Origin: JBBIRG01 sp964410965
GTDB lineage: Bacteria > CLD3 > SB21 > JBBIRG01
Direction: 5' to 3'
NCBI GenBank assembly: GCA_964410965.1
Contig: CAYPIY010000015.1
Location: 1-51,670, forward strand
DNA: 51,670 bases
Made by a program: the position numbers and the translations under genes. The notes under the pieces are model-generated. The model saw only the letters and a program-made list of their open reading frames with translations, was not told where the DNA came from and made no database searches. This document shows positions 1 through 9,500 of the stretch, piece after piece (within the stretch, counting starts at the first letter, position 1; each line of letters starts with the position of its first letter).

Positions 1-830
1 GGAATTCAGCCGCGAACGGAAGACCCGCATCAAGCCATGCGCTGTCAATGGCGACGTCACCGGTAACAGGTTTGAGATTCAGCATGACCTCCGCTGAATC
101 GGATAATAAAACATTGCCGAACGAAACCGTTCCCGGTTCCGCTGAAATCGTAGGTTTGATACCTGTTCCGTTTAAAGTAATTATCACCGGATTGACATCC
201 GAATTGTTGAATATCCGCAGCGTATCGCTGAAACTGCCGACCGTGACAGGTTTGAATGTTAACGGAACCTGCAGCGAATCGCCGAGCATGATTAAATAAG
301 GCAGGGTCGGGAATTCAGCCGCGAACGGAAGGCCCGCCTCAAGCCATGCGCTGTCGATGGTGACATCACCGGTAACAGGTTTGAGATTCAGCATGACCTC
401 CGCCGAATCGGATAATAAAATATTGCCGAACGAAACCGTTCCGGGATCCGCTGAAATCGTAGGTTTGATACCCGTTCCGTTTAAAGTAACGATCATTGGA
501 TTGACATCCGAATTGCTGAATATCTGCAAAGTATCGCTGAAGCTTCCGGCAGCGACGGGCGAGAAACGTACAGGCACCTGCAGTGAATCACCGGACACGA
601 CTAGATAAGGAAGCGTCGGGAACTCAGCCGTGAAAGGAAGACCAGCTTCAAACCATGCGCTGTCAATCGTGACATCCCCGAGAACCGGCTTGATTTTCAG
701 TGTAAGTTCTGCCGTATTCGCAAGCAACACGTTGCCGAAAGAAAGACTGCCGGGTTCTGTTACGAGTACCGGCCTGAAACTCATTACATTCATAGGAATG
801 GGCAGAGTGTCGTCCGTAACGGAATTGCTG
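1..830 (-). repeat. 309-bp tandem repeats encoding 103-residue Ig-like domains
   Basis: The sequence starting at position 3 recurs at 312 and again at 621, an exact 309-bp period that keeps the reading frame. Copies 1 and 2 differ only at scattered bases, while copy 3 is clearly diverged. Each unit encodes one choice-of-anchor-D-like domain of the surface protein on the minus strand. The near identity of the first two copies points to recent duplication or gene conversion. The array may continue past the left edge. Confidence 0.9.
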
Positions 831-3800
831 TAAACATAAAATGTCTCTGCGAGTGTATCAGCGGTCAGAGGATGACAGCTGATGAAGAACACCAATGAAT
901 CATCGGGTAAAAGGTTATAGTTTCCTTGTACAGAATCAACGATAAATATATCCGGCATGGAACTCGAATAACCGCTGACTTCGGTAATACCGGATGCGTT
1001 GCGCAGGGTCAGTGTTTTCTGAACGGAAGATTGAACCTGTACACTTCCGAAATTCACCGCAGCGGGTTCGGCCGTTAGAATTCCTCCCGCGCATTGTCCT
1101 GATAACGGCACAAAAACGGTATCCTCCGAATTCATCAGGCTGATCCGGATCCGGTCGGTGAAAACACCGAAGGATTCGGAGTGAAACACGGTATGAATAC
1201 GCATAGTATCGCCCGGATATAACTGATTCGGCCCCGATGTGGAATCGATATAAAAATGATCATAATAATCGAGCGACAGGCTCTGCACATTCACAACGCC
1301 GTTTATGGAGTAAAGTTTTATTACCTGACGGGATGTGTCTCCTAGGAAAATGGTTCCGAAGTCCATGGCTTCGGGCACGGACGCCAATGTTCCGAGCAGC
1401 GGCATATAGGAATTGGAAAATTCTGAAGTATTCCCGTTATATTCCTGAACCGCCTGGTATTCCCAGCCCGGGTAGTAGGGTACGACTTTGCTCCAGTTGC
1501 CTTCCTCGTCTGCAAAAGAAGAATCGAGGTACATTTTTCCCTGCGGATTTGATGAACTGTCCGCATAGATGAAAACTGCCGAGAATGGGTCCGCATAGCC
1601 TGAAAGATGATAGGATGGATCCATTGAATTGATGAAGGGACTGCCAATTTCATTCTGAGCGCCGTCCGAAATGTGAATCGCTTTATCTCCGTTTTCATAG
1701 AACCGGTTGACCGAGAAGATGTTATTCTGTGTGGCGGCGTACTGGGCCTGTAAGCCGTACATCCCGTTGAAAGCGATGACATTATTGAAAATCAGGTGTC
1801 CCTTTGTACCTCCGCTGGATTCTTTGGGAATTTTGCCTGTCCAAGAATTTCCTCCGCCGGTGCTGTACATGCCCGTCAGCAGGATCCCGTTGGCCGTGTT
1901 GCCGAGTTCCTGGGTCAGGCTCTGATTGGTCCCGATCCAGTTGTTCGAGATGATGTTGGAATCTGTATTGAGGGATACGATGCCGTTTCCATTTCCGGAA
2001 ATCACATTACCGGAATCCAGGGTTGATCCGCCGATCTTGTTAAAGGAAATATACGGGAAAGAGGAATACTGGACCAAATTCATGAAATATATGCCAGTTT
2101 CATTCGGCCTGGCGATATTTCCATTAACATCCGTTCCGATATAATTACCAGTAACAACGTTATTCATGATAGGATAAGGGCCGGCGAGTACATCTTCTTT
2201 ATTCTTTTTGAATTCGCTTATATTATATCGGAATTGAATTCCGTTCATATTTCCCGAAATAATATTCCGGCCTTGTGACGTCCCGTCACCTATATAATTA
2301 TCGCTTCCTGCCATTTCAATCACGATACCGCTTTGATTGTTCACGGTAATCGTGTTCAGGCCAGTGATGTCAAGCCCGATAATATTGTTCAGGAACGAAT
2401 TGGAATCACTGAAGGACATATTGATGCCGGAATATGCATTTCCGGTTATCACATTACCGCCCTCCGGTACCTTAGTGCCTATCTGATTGTACCGGCTTTC
2501 ATATAACTTGATTCCGATGTCATTTGCAACAGGGGCAATTCCGTTAATATCCAGGCCGATGATGTTGCCGGAAATTTCATTGTTATTTGAATACCATAAA
2601 GTGATTCCGGTCTCGTTGCCCGATATAAGATTTCTGCCAGCGATTGAGCCGTTTCCGATGAAGTTATTTCCGGAATATTCGGCATAAATTCCTGTCGAGT
2701 TACTGAGGATCTCAATTCCGGTATGATCGGTTCCGATTTTATTCTGAATGACCCGGTTCTGATGGGTTTCTTGATCCCGGAGATGGATACCCACCGAATT
2801 TCCGGAAATGACATTCCCCGGTCCGATCTCGTTTTGGTTTGCTCCGGTATGGATGAAAATACCGTTTGAATTACCCATGGATTTCGTCCCGGCCGGATCG
2901 GTGCCGATATAGCAATTCGTGATCCGGTTGTACGTGGCGGAAGGCCCGTTAATCATGATTCCGCCCTGCGTGTTAATTTCATAACCGAACCGGTTAATGA
3001 TCAGTCCGTTGATATGCACATGCGAAGTTGTGATATGAAAACCCGAATTTGAGTTGGTTCCCGATACTTCGATGTCCGGAAATCCGTCTCCGTTGATGTC
3101 GCCGTCGATGACGAGCTGGCTGTCGCTGATATCCGTTGATTCGGAAGTGATATTGATCCTTCCCGGAAGCGCCGCGAATTTGATCGTATCGGGCCCGGCA
3201 TGGCCGTTCGCAAATGCGATCGCGTGCCTGAGCGTGCCGATGGATGTGTCATCCGAAGTTTTGGTGACCAGCAGGTGATTGGGATTAATTAAGAACGGAT
3301 TTGAAAATTGAGACGTGTTCCCGCCGGAATAAGTGTTCAGCGCGGTGATGTTTGAGTTTGGCGGCAGGCCTCCCGGTAACGTAAAATGCCAGAAACCGTT
3401 CATATCAGGCACGGCGATTCCCCGGAAGAATTGCCCTTCCTCGTCGTTGCCCGAATAAACCTGGACAAAGCCCGTCATCGAGCCTCCGCTGCCATTCACT
3501 GCAGTATCCGATACAACCGAAGTGATGGTTGGCGCAGGTATTCCGCCCTGTGCACCGTCATAGAGGTAAATGCCACTGCCGCTGTTATTATAAATGCTGT
3601 TGGCGAAGATCATGATGTTATTCACCATAGTTCCCGCCAGATAAATGCCATGGCCGTTATTATTGGCGATCCGGTTAAAGGCGATGGAATCCGGGGAGAT
3701 CGGCAGGGAATACCCTATGGCCGAGATCCCGTTATTCATGTTGGGGATAGCCAGAGATCCTGTGATGTCGGTTCCGATATGGTTATGCAGGATTCGGACT

Positions 3801-6061
3801 TTCTGAATGGCGGCGCTGATATTGGAGAACTGGATGCCGTTCCCTTCGTGTCCGGAAATCAGGTTGCCCGCGATCAGGACGCTGTCGGTGCCGTCGGCAA
3901 TATCGATACCCGCATTCTGGTATAAAGAAGCATAAGTGCCGGTTGTATCGGTGCCGATAAAGTTCAGCGCAACGGCTGTTTTATGGATGCCGTTAATGCG
4001 GATTCCGCTGCTGTTATTACCGCTGATGACGTTCCGGCCCATGAATGTGTTGTCGCCGATCTGAACGTTGGACGAATTTTGAAGGATAATTCCGTTTCCG
4101 TTACCAAAATCGGGGCTTTCGGTTCCGTTATTGCCGAGGAAATTTCCTATGATCAATGTGGAATCCGATTGGTTATCGATATTAATACCTGCGTCATGGC
4201 TGCCGCCGATCATGTTTCGTCCGCCCGCGGTTGCGTTGCCAATCTGGTTAAATTTGGAAAAATTGACTACAGATATTCCGTAGCCGTCCCCGTCGCCGTT
4301 GTTATTGCCGTGTTCAAGGCCGGCAGGCGTGATGCCGATGAAATTTCCGGTGATACGGTTGTAATCCGCATTGTCAACTTCCACTCCGGCAGTATTGGCT
4401 CCGCAGATATAATTCCCCTGGCCCGGGAACTCCCCGCCGATCTGGTTATAATTGCTGAAATATATCCGGATATTCAAACCTGTATTCTGTTCATACTGGG
4501 TTCCATCCGGATACAGGCCGAAATAATTACCTTGAATAGTGTTATAGTTTGAGCCTGATATTTCGATTCCGGTTATATTGCAGTTGCTGATGACATTTCT
4601 TCCTTCATAGGTTCCGTTTCCGACGGTATTCCGGTAAGTCATGCTGGGCATCTGGATTCCGTATTCCTGATCAAAAATATGGTTTCCGATGATTAAGTTG
4701 TCATGGCTTGAAGTATCCTGCAGGGTGATGCCGGGTCCTGCATTGGACCGGTATCCGGAAATCACAAACCCGCGGATGATATTTCTCGGGGACCTGATCG
4801 TGATGCCTGCGCCCCAGGTCAGGTTCGTAACATCCAGATGAATGTCCGGCTGGTAATCTTCGTTAATATCTCCGCTGATATACACTTCCTGTGTGATCTG
4901 AGGCAGCGGGTCGATGCCGAGCTGAATGGTGCTTCCGATCAGATCGGGCAAGAAACTGATGGTATCCCGTCCGGGCTGTGCATTGGCTTCGTTGATGGCC
5001 CATCGTAAGGAGCCGGCGCCGGTATCCGAGGTGGTTGTCACGATAATGCCCTGAGGCATTGCAAAGGGCTTCGTGCTGACTTCATTGGAGAATTCGCTCT
5101 CGATGCCGTCGTGGAGGGTGGTAACCCTGAAATAATACGTGGAAGAAGGCTGCAGCCCGGTGATAATTCTGTACGTTGAATCGATGCTCTGGAAAGCCGT
5201 GCTGTCCATCTGCACGGTGGGATTGGGCGCGGTTCCGTAATAAATGCGGTACCGTTCGAAACCGTTGGTCAGGGTGGGTACCGACCAGTTCAGCCGGACC
5301 TGTTCCACGCCGGCAGTGGCGGTAAGGTTTTTAGGTATGTACGTCGGCTGTATATCCAGAAAATCAACGATCCTCGACATCAGTTCGGTTCTCGTGCTGG
5401 GCAATGTTCCATCTACAAGGCCGCCGAGTTCAAAAGTGAGTCCTACAACTTTATAGGTGCCATTGTCCCAGGATACTCCGCGGCAATCGTTCACTTCAGG
5501 GCCTCCTCCTCCTCCTACTCCTTCAGCGAAAAAAATACCGGTTGAAAAATTCGGAATAAGGTAATCATTCCAATTGTTGCCTCCCGAATAGGCTGAAAAG
5601 ACCATACCATTAGTAATTGTACCACCAGTTCCGCTGATAGGCATATTAAATGGTCCGTCGTTACCGTCATAAGCGCTGTCAAGTCCGCACAACTGCTGTA
5701 CCAGCAAATATCCAGGTTCCCCGGTATAGCCGAAAATATCTCCTCCTTCGATATAGACTTTCCCTCCGGCATTTGCATAATCCAAAATGGCCTGCGCTTC
5801 ATTAATCTGGATTGTATGGTTATTGCTATAAATGCCAAAGTTCAAAAAAATCGCGTCATATGCCGAATAATCCGTCGGCAGTGTGCTGTCAATCGGCGCA
5901 TAATAAACCGTATACCCCTGACCCGAAAGATAACTATTCCACGCCTGTCCGGAAAGATTTGCCGAATGTCCGTCCCACACAAAAACGTTTTGTGCGTTTC
6001 CCTGAGCCGTGATAATCAGGCCGAGAAAAGCGAAAAGGATGACCAGTAACTTTTTTTTCAT
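1..6061 (-). CDS. Giant secreted beta-helix surface protein (3' end outside window)
   Basis: One uninterrupted minus-strand frame runs from ATG at 6061, preceded by an AGGAG ribosome site, to the window edge: 2,020 residues with no stop. Residues 1 to about 21 form a signal peptide (MKKKLLVILFAFLG). Residues about 22-240 look like a Rossmann-type, glutamine-amidotransferase-like domain (GGKVYIEGGDIFGY). Residues about 243-333 form a fibronectin type III domain. Two blocks follow, each opening with a GSLRWAINEAN or GTLRHAIAFAN signature, as in CSLREA-type proteins, and continuing as right-handed beta-helix repeats rich in NxIxGN and GIxI (about 337-840 and 930-1475). From about 1560 there are at least five immunoglobulin-like, choice-of-anchor-D/ASH-type domains (FGNVLLSDSAE). 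A T9SS sorting domain is expected at the missing end but not seen. The role is probably surface adhesion or glycan binding; this is inference from architecture. No catalytic residues were identified. Confidence 0.85.
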   Translation of the reverse strand, partial: MKKKLLVILFAFLGLIITAQGNAQNVFVWDGHSANLSGQAWNSYLSGQGYTVYYAPIDSTLPTDYSAYDAIFLNFGIYSNNHTIQINEAQAILDYANAGGKVYIEGGDIFGYTGEPGYLLVQQLCGLDSAYDGNDGPFNMPISGTGGTITNGMVFSAYSGGNNWNDYLIPNFSTGIFFAEGVGGGGGPEVNDCRGVSWDNGTYKVVGLTFELGGLVDGTLPSTRTELMSRIVDFLDIQPTYIPKNLTATAGVEQVRLNWSVPTLTNGFERYRIYYGTAPNPTVQMDSTAFQSIDSTYRIITGLQPSSTYYFRVTTLHDGIESEFSNEVSTKPFAMPQGIIVTTTSDTGAGSLRWAINEANAQPGRDTISFLPDLIGSTIQLGIDPLPQITQEVYISGDINEDYQPDIHLDVTNLTWGAGITIRSPRNIIRGFVISGYRSNAGPGITLQDTSSHDNLIIGNHIFDQEYGIQMPSMTYRNTVGNGTYEGRNVISNCNITGIEISGSNYNTIQGNYFGLYPDGTQYEQNTGLNIRIYFSNYNQIGGEFPGQGNYICGANTAGVEVDNADYNRITGNFIGITPAGLEHGNNNGDGDGYGISVVNFSKFNQIGNATAGGRNMIGGSHDAGINIDNQSDSTLIIGNFLGNNGTESPDFGNGNGIILQNSSNVQIGDNTFMGRNVISGNNSSGIRINGIHKTAVALNFIGTDTTGTYASLYQNAGIDIADGTDSVLIAGNLISGHEGNGIQFSNISAAIQKVRILHNHIGTDITGSLAIPNMNNGISAIGYSLPISPDSIAFNRIANNNGHGIYLAGTMVNNIMIFANSIYNNSGSGIYLYDGAQGGIPAPTITSVVSDTAVNGSGGSMTGFVQVYSGNDEEGQFFRGIAVPDMNGFWHFTLPGGLPPNSNITALNTYSGGNTSQFSNPFLINPNHLLVTKTSDDTSIGTLRHAIAFANGHAGPDTIKFAALPGRINITSESTDISDSQLVIDGDINGDGFPDIEVSGTNSNSGFHITTSHVHINGLIINRFGYEINTQGGIMINGPSATYNRITNCYIGTDPAGTKSMGNSNGIFIHTGANQNEIGPGNVISGNSVGIHLRDQETHQNRVIQNKIGTDHTGIEILSNSTGIYAEYSGNNFIGNGSIAGRNLISGNETGITLWYSNNNEISGNIIGLDINGIAPVANDIGIKLYESRYNQIGTKVPEGGNVITGNAYSGINMSFSDSNSFLNNIIGLDITGLNTITVNNQSGIVIEMAGSDNYIGDGTSQGRNIISGNMNGIQFRYNISEFKKNKEDVLAGPYPIMNNVVTGNYIGTDVNGNIARPNETGIYFMNLVQYSSFPYISFNKIGGSTLDSGNVISGNGNGIVSLNTDSNIISNNWIGTNQSLTQELGNTANGILLTGMYSTGGGNSWTGKIPKESSGGTKGHLIFNNVIAFNGMYGLQAQYAATQNNIFSVNRFYENGDKAIHISDGAQNEIGSPFINSMDPSYHLSGYADPFSAVFIYADSSSNPQGKMYLDSSFADEEGNWSKVVPYYPGWEYQAVQEYNGNTSEFSNSYMPLLGTLASVPEAMDFGTIFLGDTSRQVIKLYSINGVVNVQSLSLDYYDHFYIDSTSGPNQLYPGDTMRIHTVFHSESFGVFTDRIRISLMNSEDTVFVPLSGQCAGGILTAEPAAVNFGSVQVQSSVQKTLTLRNASGITEVSGYSSSMPDIFIVDSVQGNYNLLPDDSLVFFISCHPLTADTLAETFYVYSNSVTDDTLPIPMNVMSFRPVLVTEPGSLSFGNVLLANTAELTLKIKPVLGDVTIDSAWFEAGLPFTAEFPTLPYLVVSGDSLQVPVRFSPVAAGSFSDTLQIFSNSDVNPMIVTLNGTGIKPTISADPGTVSFGNILLSDSAEVMLNLKPVTGDVTIDSAWLEAGLPFAAEFPTLPYLIMLGDSLQVPLTFKPVTVGSFSDTLRIFNNSDVNPVIITLNGTGIKPTISAEPGTVSFGNVLLSDSAEVMLNLKPVTGDVAIDSAWLDAGLPFAAEF

Positions 6062-6582
6062 GGCGCACTCCTAAATATGATTAAAACAAAATCAAAAAAA
6101 CATACTTATAGGCATATTATACATATGAGATCCACATACAGTTATATTTCTTAAATTTACATAGATTTGATGCAATGTCAAATGAATTAAAAGAAGTTGA
6201 CTGAAATATGAAATATTCATTTTCGCTTATGCCTGAACATAGGTAAACTCCGGAAATCATGTTTCATTCCGCATACTCACGGGATTTTCATGGCAAATTA
6301 CCGATTTCTCCCGTACGGTGAACCTGAAATAATAAATAAATTTTCTCAAAACCGCTATGACCTGCATCACAGAAGTAGAAACTCAATTATTGCATTGAAA
6401 CTCATTCTTTCCCAGACCGGAATCCAATGGATGAAATATTGCTTGACTTCAGGGCAGTGTTTATCTATACTCAAAACGGAGAGATAAAAAAATTCAAGTT
6501 ATTGTAATCAGTTTTCAGACGGCTTTATTATTCACTGATTTTCATTAGGTATAAAATAATTTATCAATTTGGGAGTATGAAC
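6062..6582. other. AT-rich divergent intergenic region
   Basis: About 520 bp separate the divergent beta-helix and S74 genes. It holds the minus-strand promoter at 6152-6181. On the plus side only a weak candidate is visible (TTG at 6502, N21, TATTATTC). A 65-codon open frame at 6290-6487 has no ribosome site and no recognisable family, so I do not call it a gene. Confidence 0.5.
6152..6181 (-). promoter_or_regulatory. Bacteroidetes-type promoter for the beta-helix gene
   Basis: Read on the minus strand, TTGACA (TTG at 6181-6179) is followed after 19 bases by TAAATTTA (6159-6152). This matches the -33 TTG / -7 TAnnTTTG layout. It lies about 90 bp upstream of the ATG at 6061 and has the same spacing as other sites in this window. 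Confidence 0.6.
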
Positions 6583-9500
6583 ATGAAGAAGAGTGTTGCT
6601 TTCATTGCGGGATTTCTGTTATGCACGGCGCTTGTGTCGGCTCAGACGCCACAGACGATCAGTTACCAGGGCGTGCTGACCAGCGCGGCGGGCCAGACCG
6701 TGCCCGATGGAAATTATGCGCTGACATTCAGGATGTACGAAACCGCCGGCGGTGGATCGGCTGTCTGGACGGAATCGCAGACAGTGATTACCACGCACGG
6801 CCTGTTCAACGTGATCCTTGGCAAAATGGTTCCTCTCAGCCTGCCTTTTGACAAGGGGTATTTTCTCGGGATCACGGTCGGAGCGGGAAATGAACTGGCG
6901 CCTCGGATCGAACTGACCTCTTCGGCTTACAGTTTTACGGCGCGGACGGTATCCGACAGCGCGGTCACGGGCAATAAGATCGCCGACGGCTCCGTCGTCA
7001 GAAGTCTCAACGGACTGAAAGATCACGTCCGGATTGTACAGGGCAGCAACATCGCCATCGTGATGTCGGGAGATTCGATGAAAATTTCGACGGTCGGGCT
7101 TGGGGCCGGCGACATCACCGGAGTCGGCGTGGGGACGGGTCTTACCGGCGGAGGTGAATCCGGCGATGTTACAGTTCATCTGGATACGACATATACCGAC
7201 GGACGGTTCGTGAATGAAGGACAGGCGAATTCGGTTTCCGGCGGAATGATCCAAACCAATCAGGTCGTAAAAGGCGTCAACAATCTGAAAGATCAAGTCC
7301 GGATTGTTCAGGGAAGCAATATCACCGTAACTACTGCTGGCGATTCCGTCACGATCAGCGGAAGCGCGACCGGCAACACGCTGAATCAGGCCTATAATCA
7401 GGGTGGCGCGGGCGCGGGACGCGTGATTACGGCAAATGCCGGCGCTCTCGAAGTCGGCGGAACGGACGGGGTGTTGTTTACCGGGACTTTTGGCTCCGGG
7501 ACGATTCCTGCTTCAGGAGCTGGTACGCGTATGATGTGGTATCCCTCAAGGGCGGCGTTCAGAGCAGGATATGTAACAGAAAATCAATGGAATACAGATA
7601 GTGTCGGATCTTACTCTATAGCTCTAGGATATAATACAATTGCCAGGGGCAGTGTGTCAACAGCATTGGGATATCAGGCAATCGCAAATGGTATACGTTC
7701 TACAGCGATTGGTTCTGGCGCCTTAGCAAGTAATATGTATGCCATCGCCTTGGGATCAGTGACTACCGCGAGTGGATATGCTTCAACTGCAATGGGGCAG
7801 TATACTTTAGCAAGTGGAAATAATTCTACTGCATTGGGTAATAAGTCTGTCGCAAATGATTCCATGGCTATCGCGATGGGCGACTCTGTCATTGCCCAGG
7901 GTAAACATTCTTCAGCTATTGGTTGGTACACTAAAGCGTTGGGTGTTGGTTCCACAACTTTTGGCTTTAACACTATTGCAGGCGGAATGTATTCAACGGC
8001 TATGGGACAAGGCATTACGGCAAACGGAAGCAACAGTTTTGCGATCGGTCTTTCGGGTACGCCGTACACGCTTTCCCAGAATAACGCCATGGCCATCATG
8101 GGAGGCAAAGTGGGTATCGGAACGGTGATGCCGAGAACGACGCTGGAAGTCGCCGATACTCTTTTTGTCAGCAGCGGCGCGTATAAATTCCCGGACGGCA
8201 CCATTCAGACTTCCGCGGCGACAGGTGCAGGCGATATGACCGGCGTTATGTCAGGAACAGGCCTTGCCGGCGGGGGATTATCCGGCGATGTCACTCTGAG
8301 CTTAGATACTATTTATGCCGACGGACGGTTCTTGAATGAAGGACAGATCAATTCCGTTGATTCAAATATGATCAAGGACGGAAGCATTACGAATAATGAT
8401 ATTCGTGCAAATGCCGGAATTTCGGGAAGCAAAGTGGATCCGGATTTCGGTTCACAGAATATTTTAACAAACGGAACTCTTACCGTAAACGGTAATAACG
8501 GAGTTCTCTTTACAGGAACCTATGGCTCTGGCTCCATTCCCGCTTCAGGTGCGGGTACACGAATGATGTGGTATCCGGCAAAAGCGGCGTTCAGAGCGGG
8601 TGTTGTGGATGGGAATCAATGGAATCAAGATAGTATAGGCGCCTATTCTTTCGCAATAGGTAATGGAGCAAAAGCAAAAGGCGATTATTCCATCAGCATG
8701 GGTCATATGACAACGGCTATTGAATTATTTTCAACCGCAATAGGGCAAAACACTCGAGCCAGTGGAACTTATTCTGTTGCTATGGGATGCACCACAAGCG
8801 CCTCCGGGAATTCTTCTTTTTCGATGGGGCAATACAATAGCGCAACAGGTTCGGCTTCTGTCGCATTCGGACAATTTTCTGTTGCAAGCGGTATGCGATC
8901 CTTTTCATTTGGTACAAATACTACAGCTAGTGGAACGAATTCAATTTCGTTGGGTGAGCGTATTACGGCAAGCGGAAATAACAGTTTCGCAATCGGGCTT
9001 TCAAGTGCATCCTACACTCTTTCCCAGAACAACGCCATGGCGATCATGGGCGGCAAAGTGGGTATCGGTACGGTGACGCCGAGAAACGCACTTGAAGTGG
9101 CCGATACGATCTATTCAAGCGCGGGCGGCTTCCGGTTCCCGGACGGTTCCGTACAGACTACCGCGGCTGCCGGTGGCGGCGATATCACAGGCGTTACGGC
9201 GGGAACAGGTCTTTCAGGAGGCGGTCTTTCCGGTGATGTAACTCTGCAACTGGATACGACATACGCTGACGGGCGGTTCGTGAATGAAGGACAGATCAAT
9301 TCCGTTGATTCAAATATGATTAAAGACGGAAGCATTACAAATAATGATATTCATGCAAACGCCGGTATTTCGGGAAGCAAGGTGGATCCGAATTTCGGTT
9401 CGCAGAATATTCTGACAAACGGAACTTTGGCTGTTAACGGAAATGACGGTGCACTCTTTACGGGAACCTACGGATCCGGCTCCATTCCCGCATCCGGTGC

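Noticed and set aside
1..830. 309-bp repeats as a CRISPR or rDNA-like array
   Set aside because: They are in-frame protein-domain repeats with no unique spacers.
3386..4552. Two plus-strand frames of about 180 codons inside the beta-helix region
   Set aside because: They lie antisense to the continuous 2,020-codon frame, whose repeat pattern is unmistakable.
6290..6487. 65-codon plus-strand frame in the divergent intergenic region
   Set aside because: It has no ribosome site, no family similarity and lies in an untranslated-looking AT-rich stretch.
7674..8204. Minus-strand proline-rich frame opposite the YadA-head repeats
   Set aside because: It is the mirror of the repeated STAMG/SIALG codons and reappears opposite the third cassette for the same reason.
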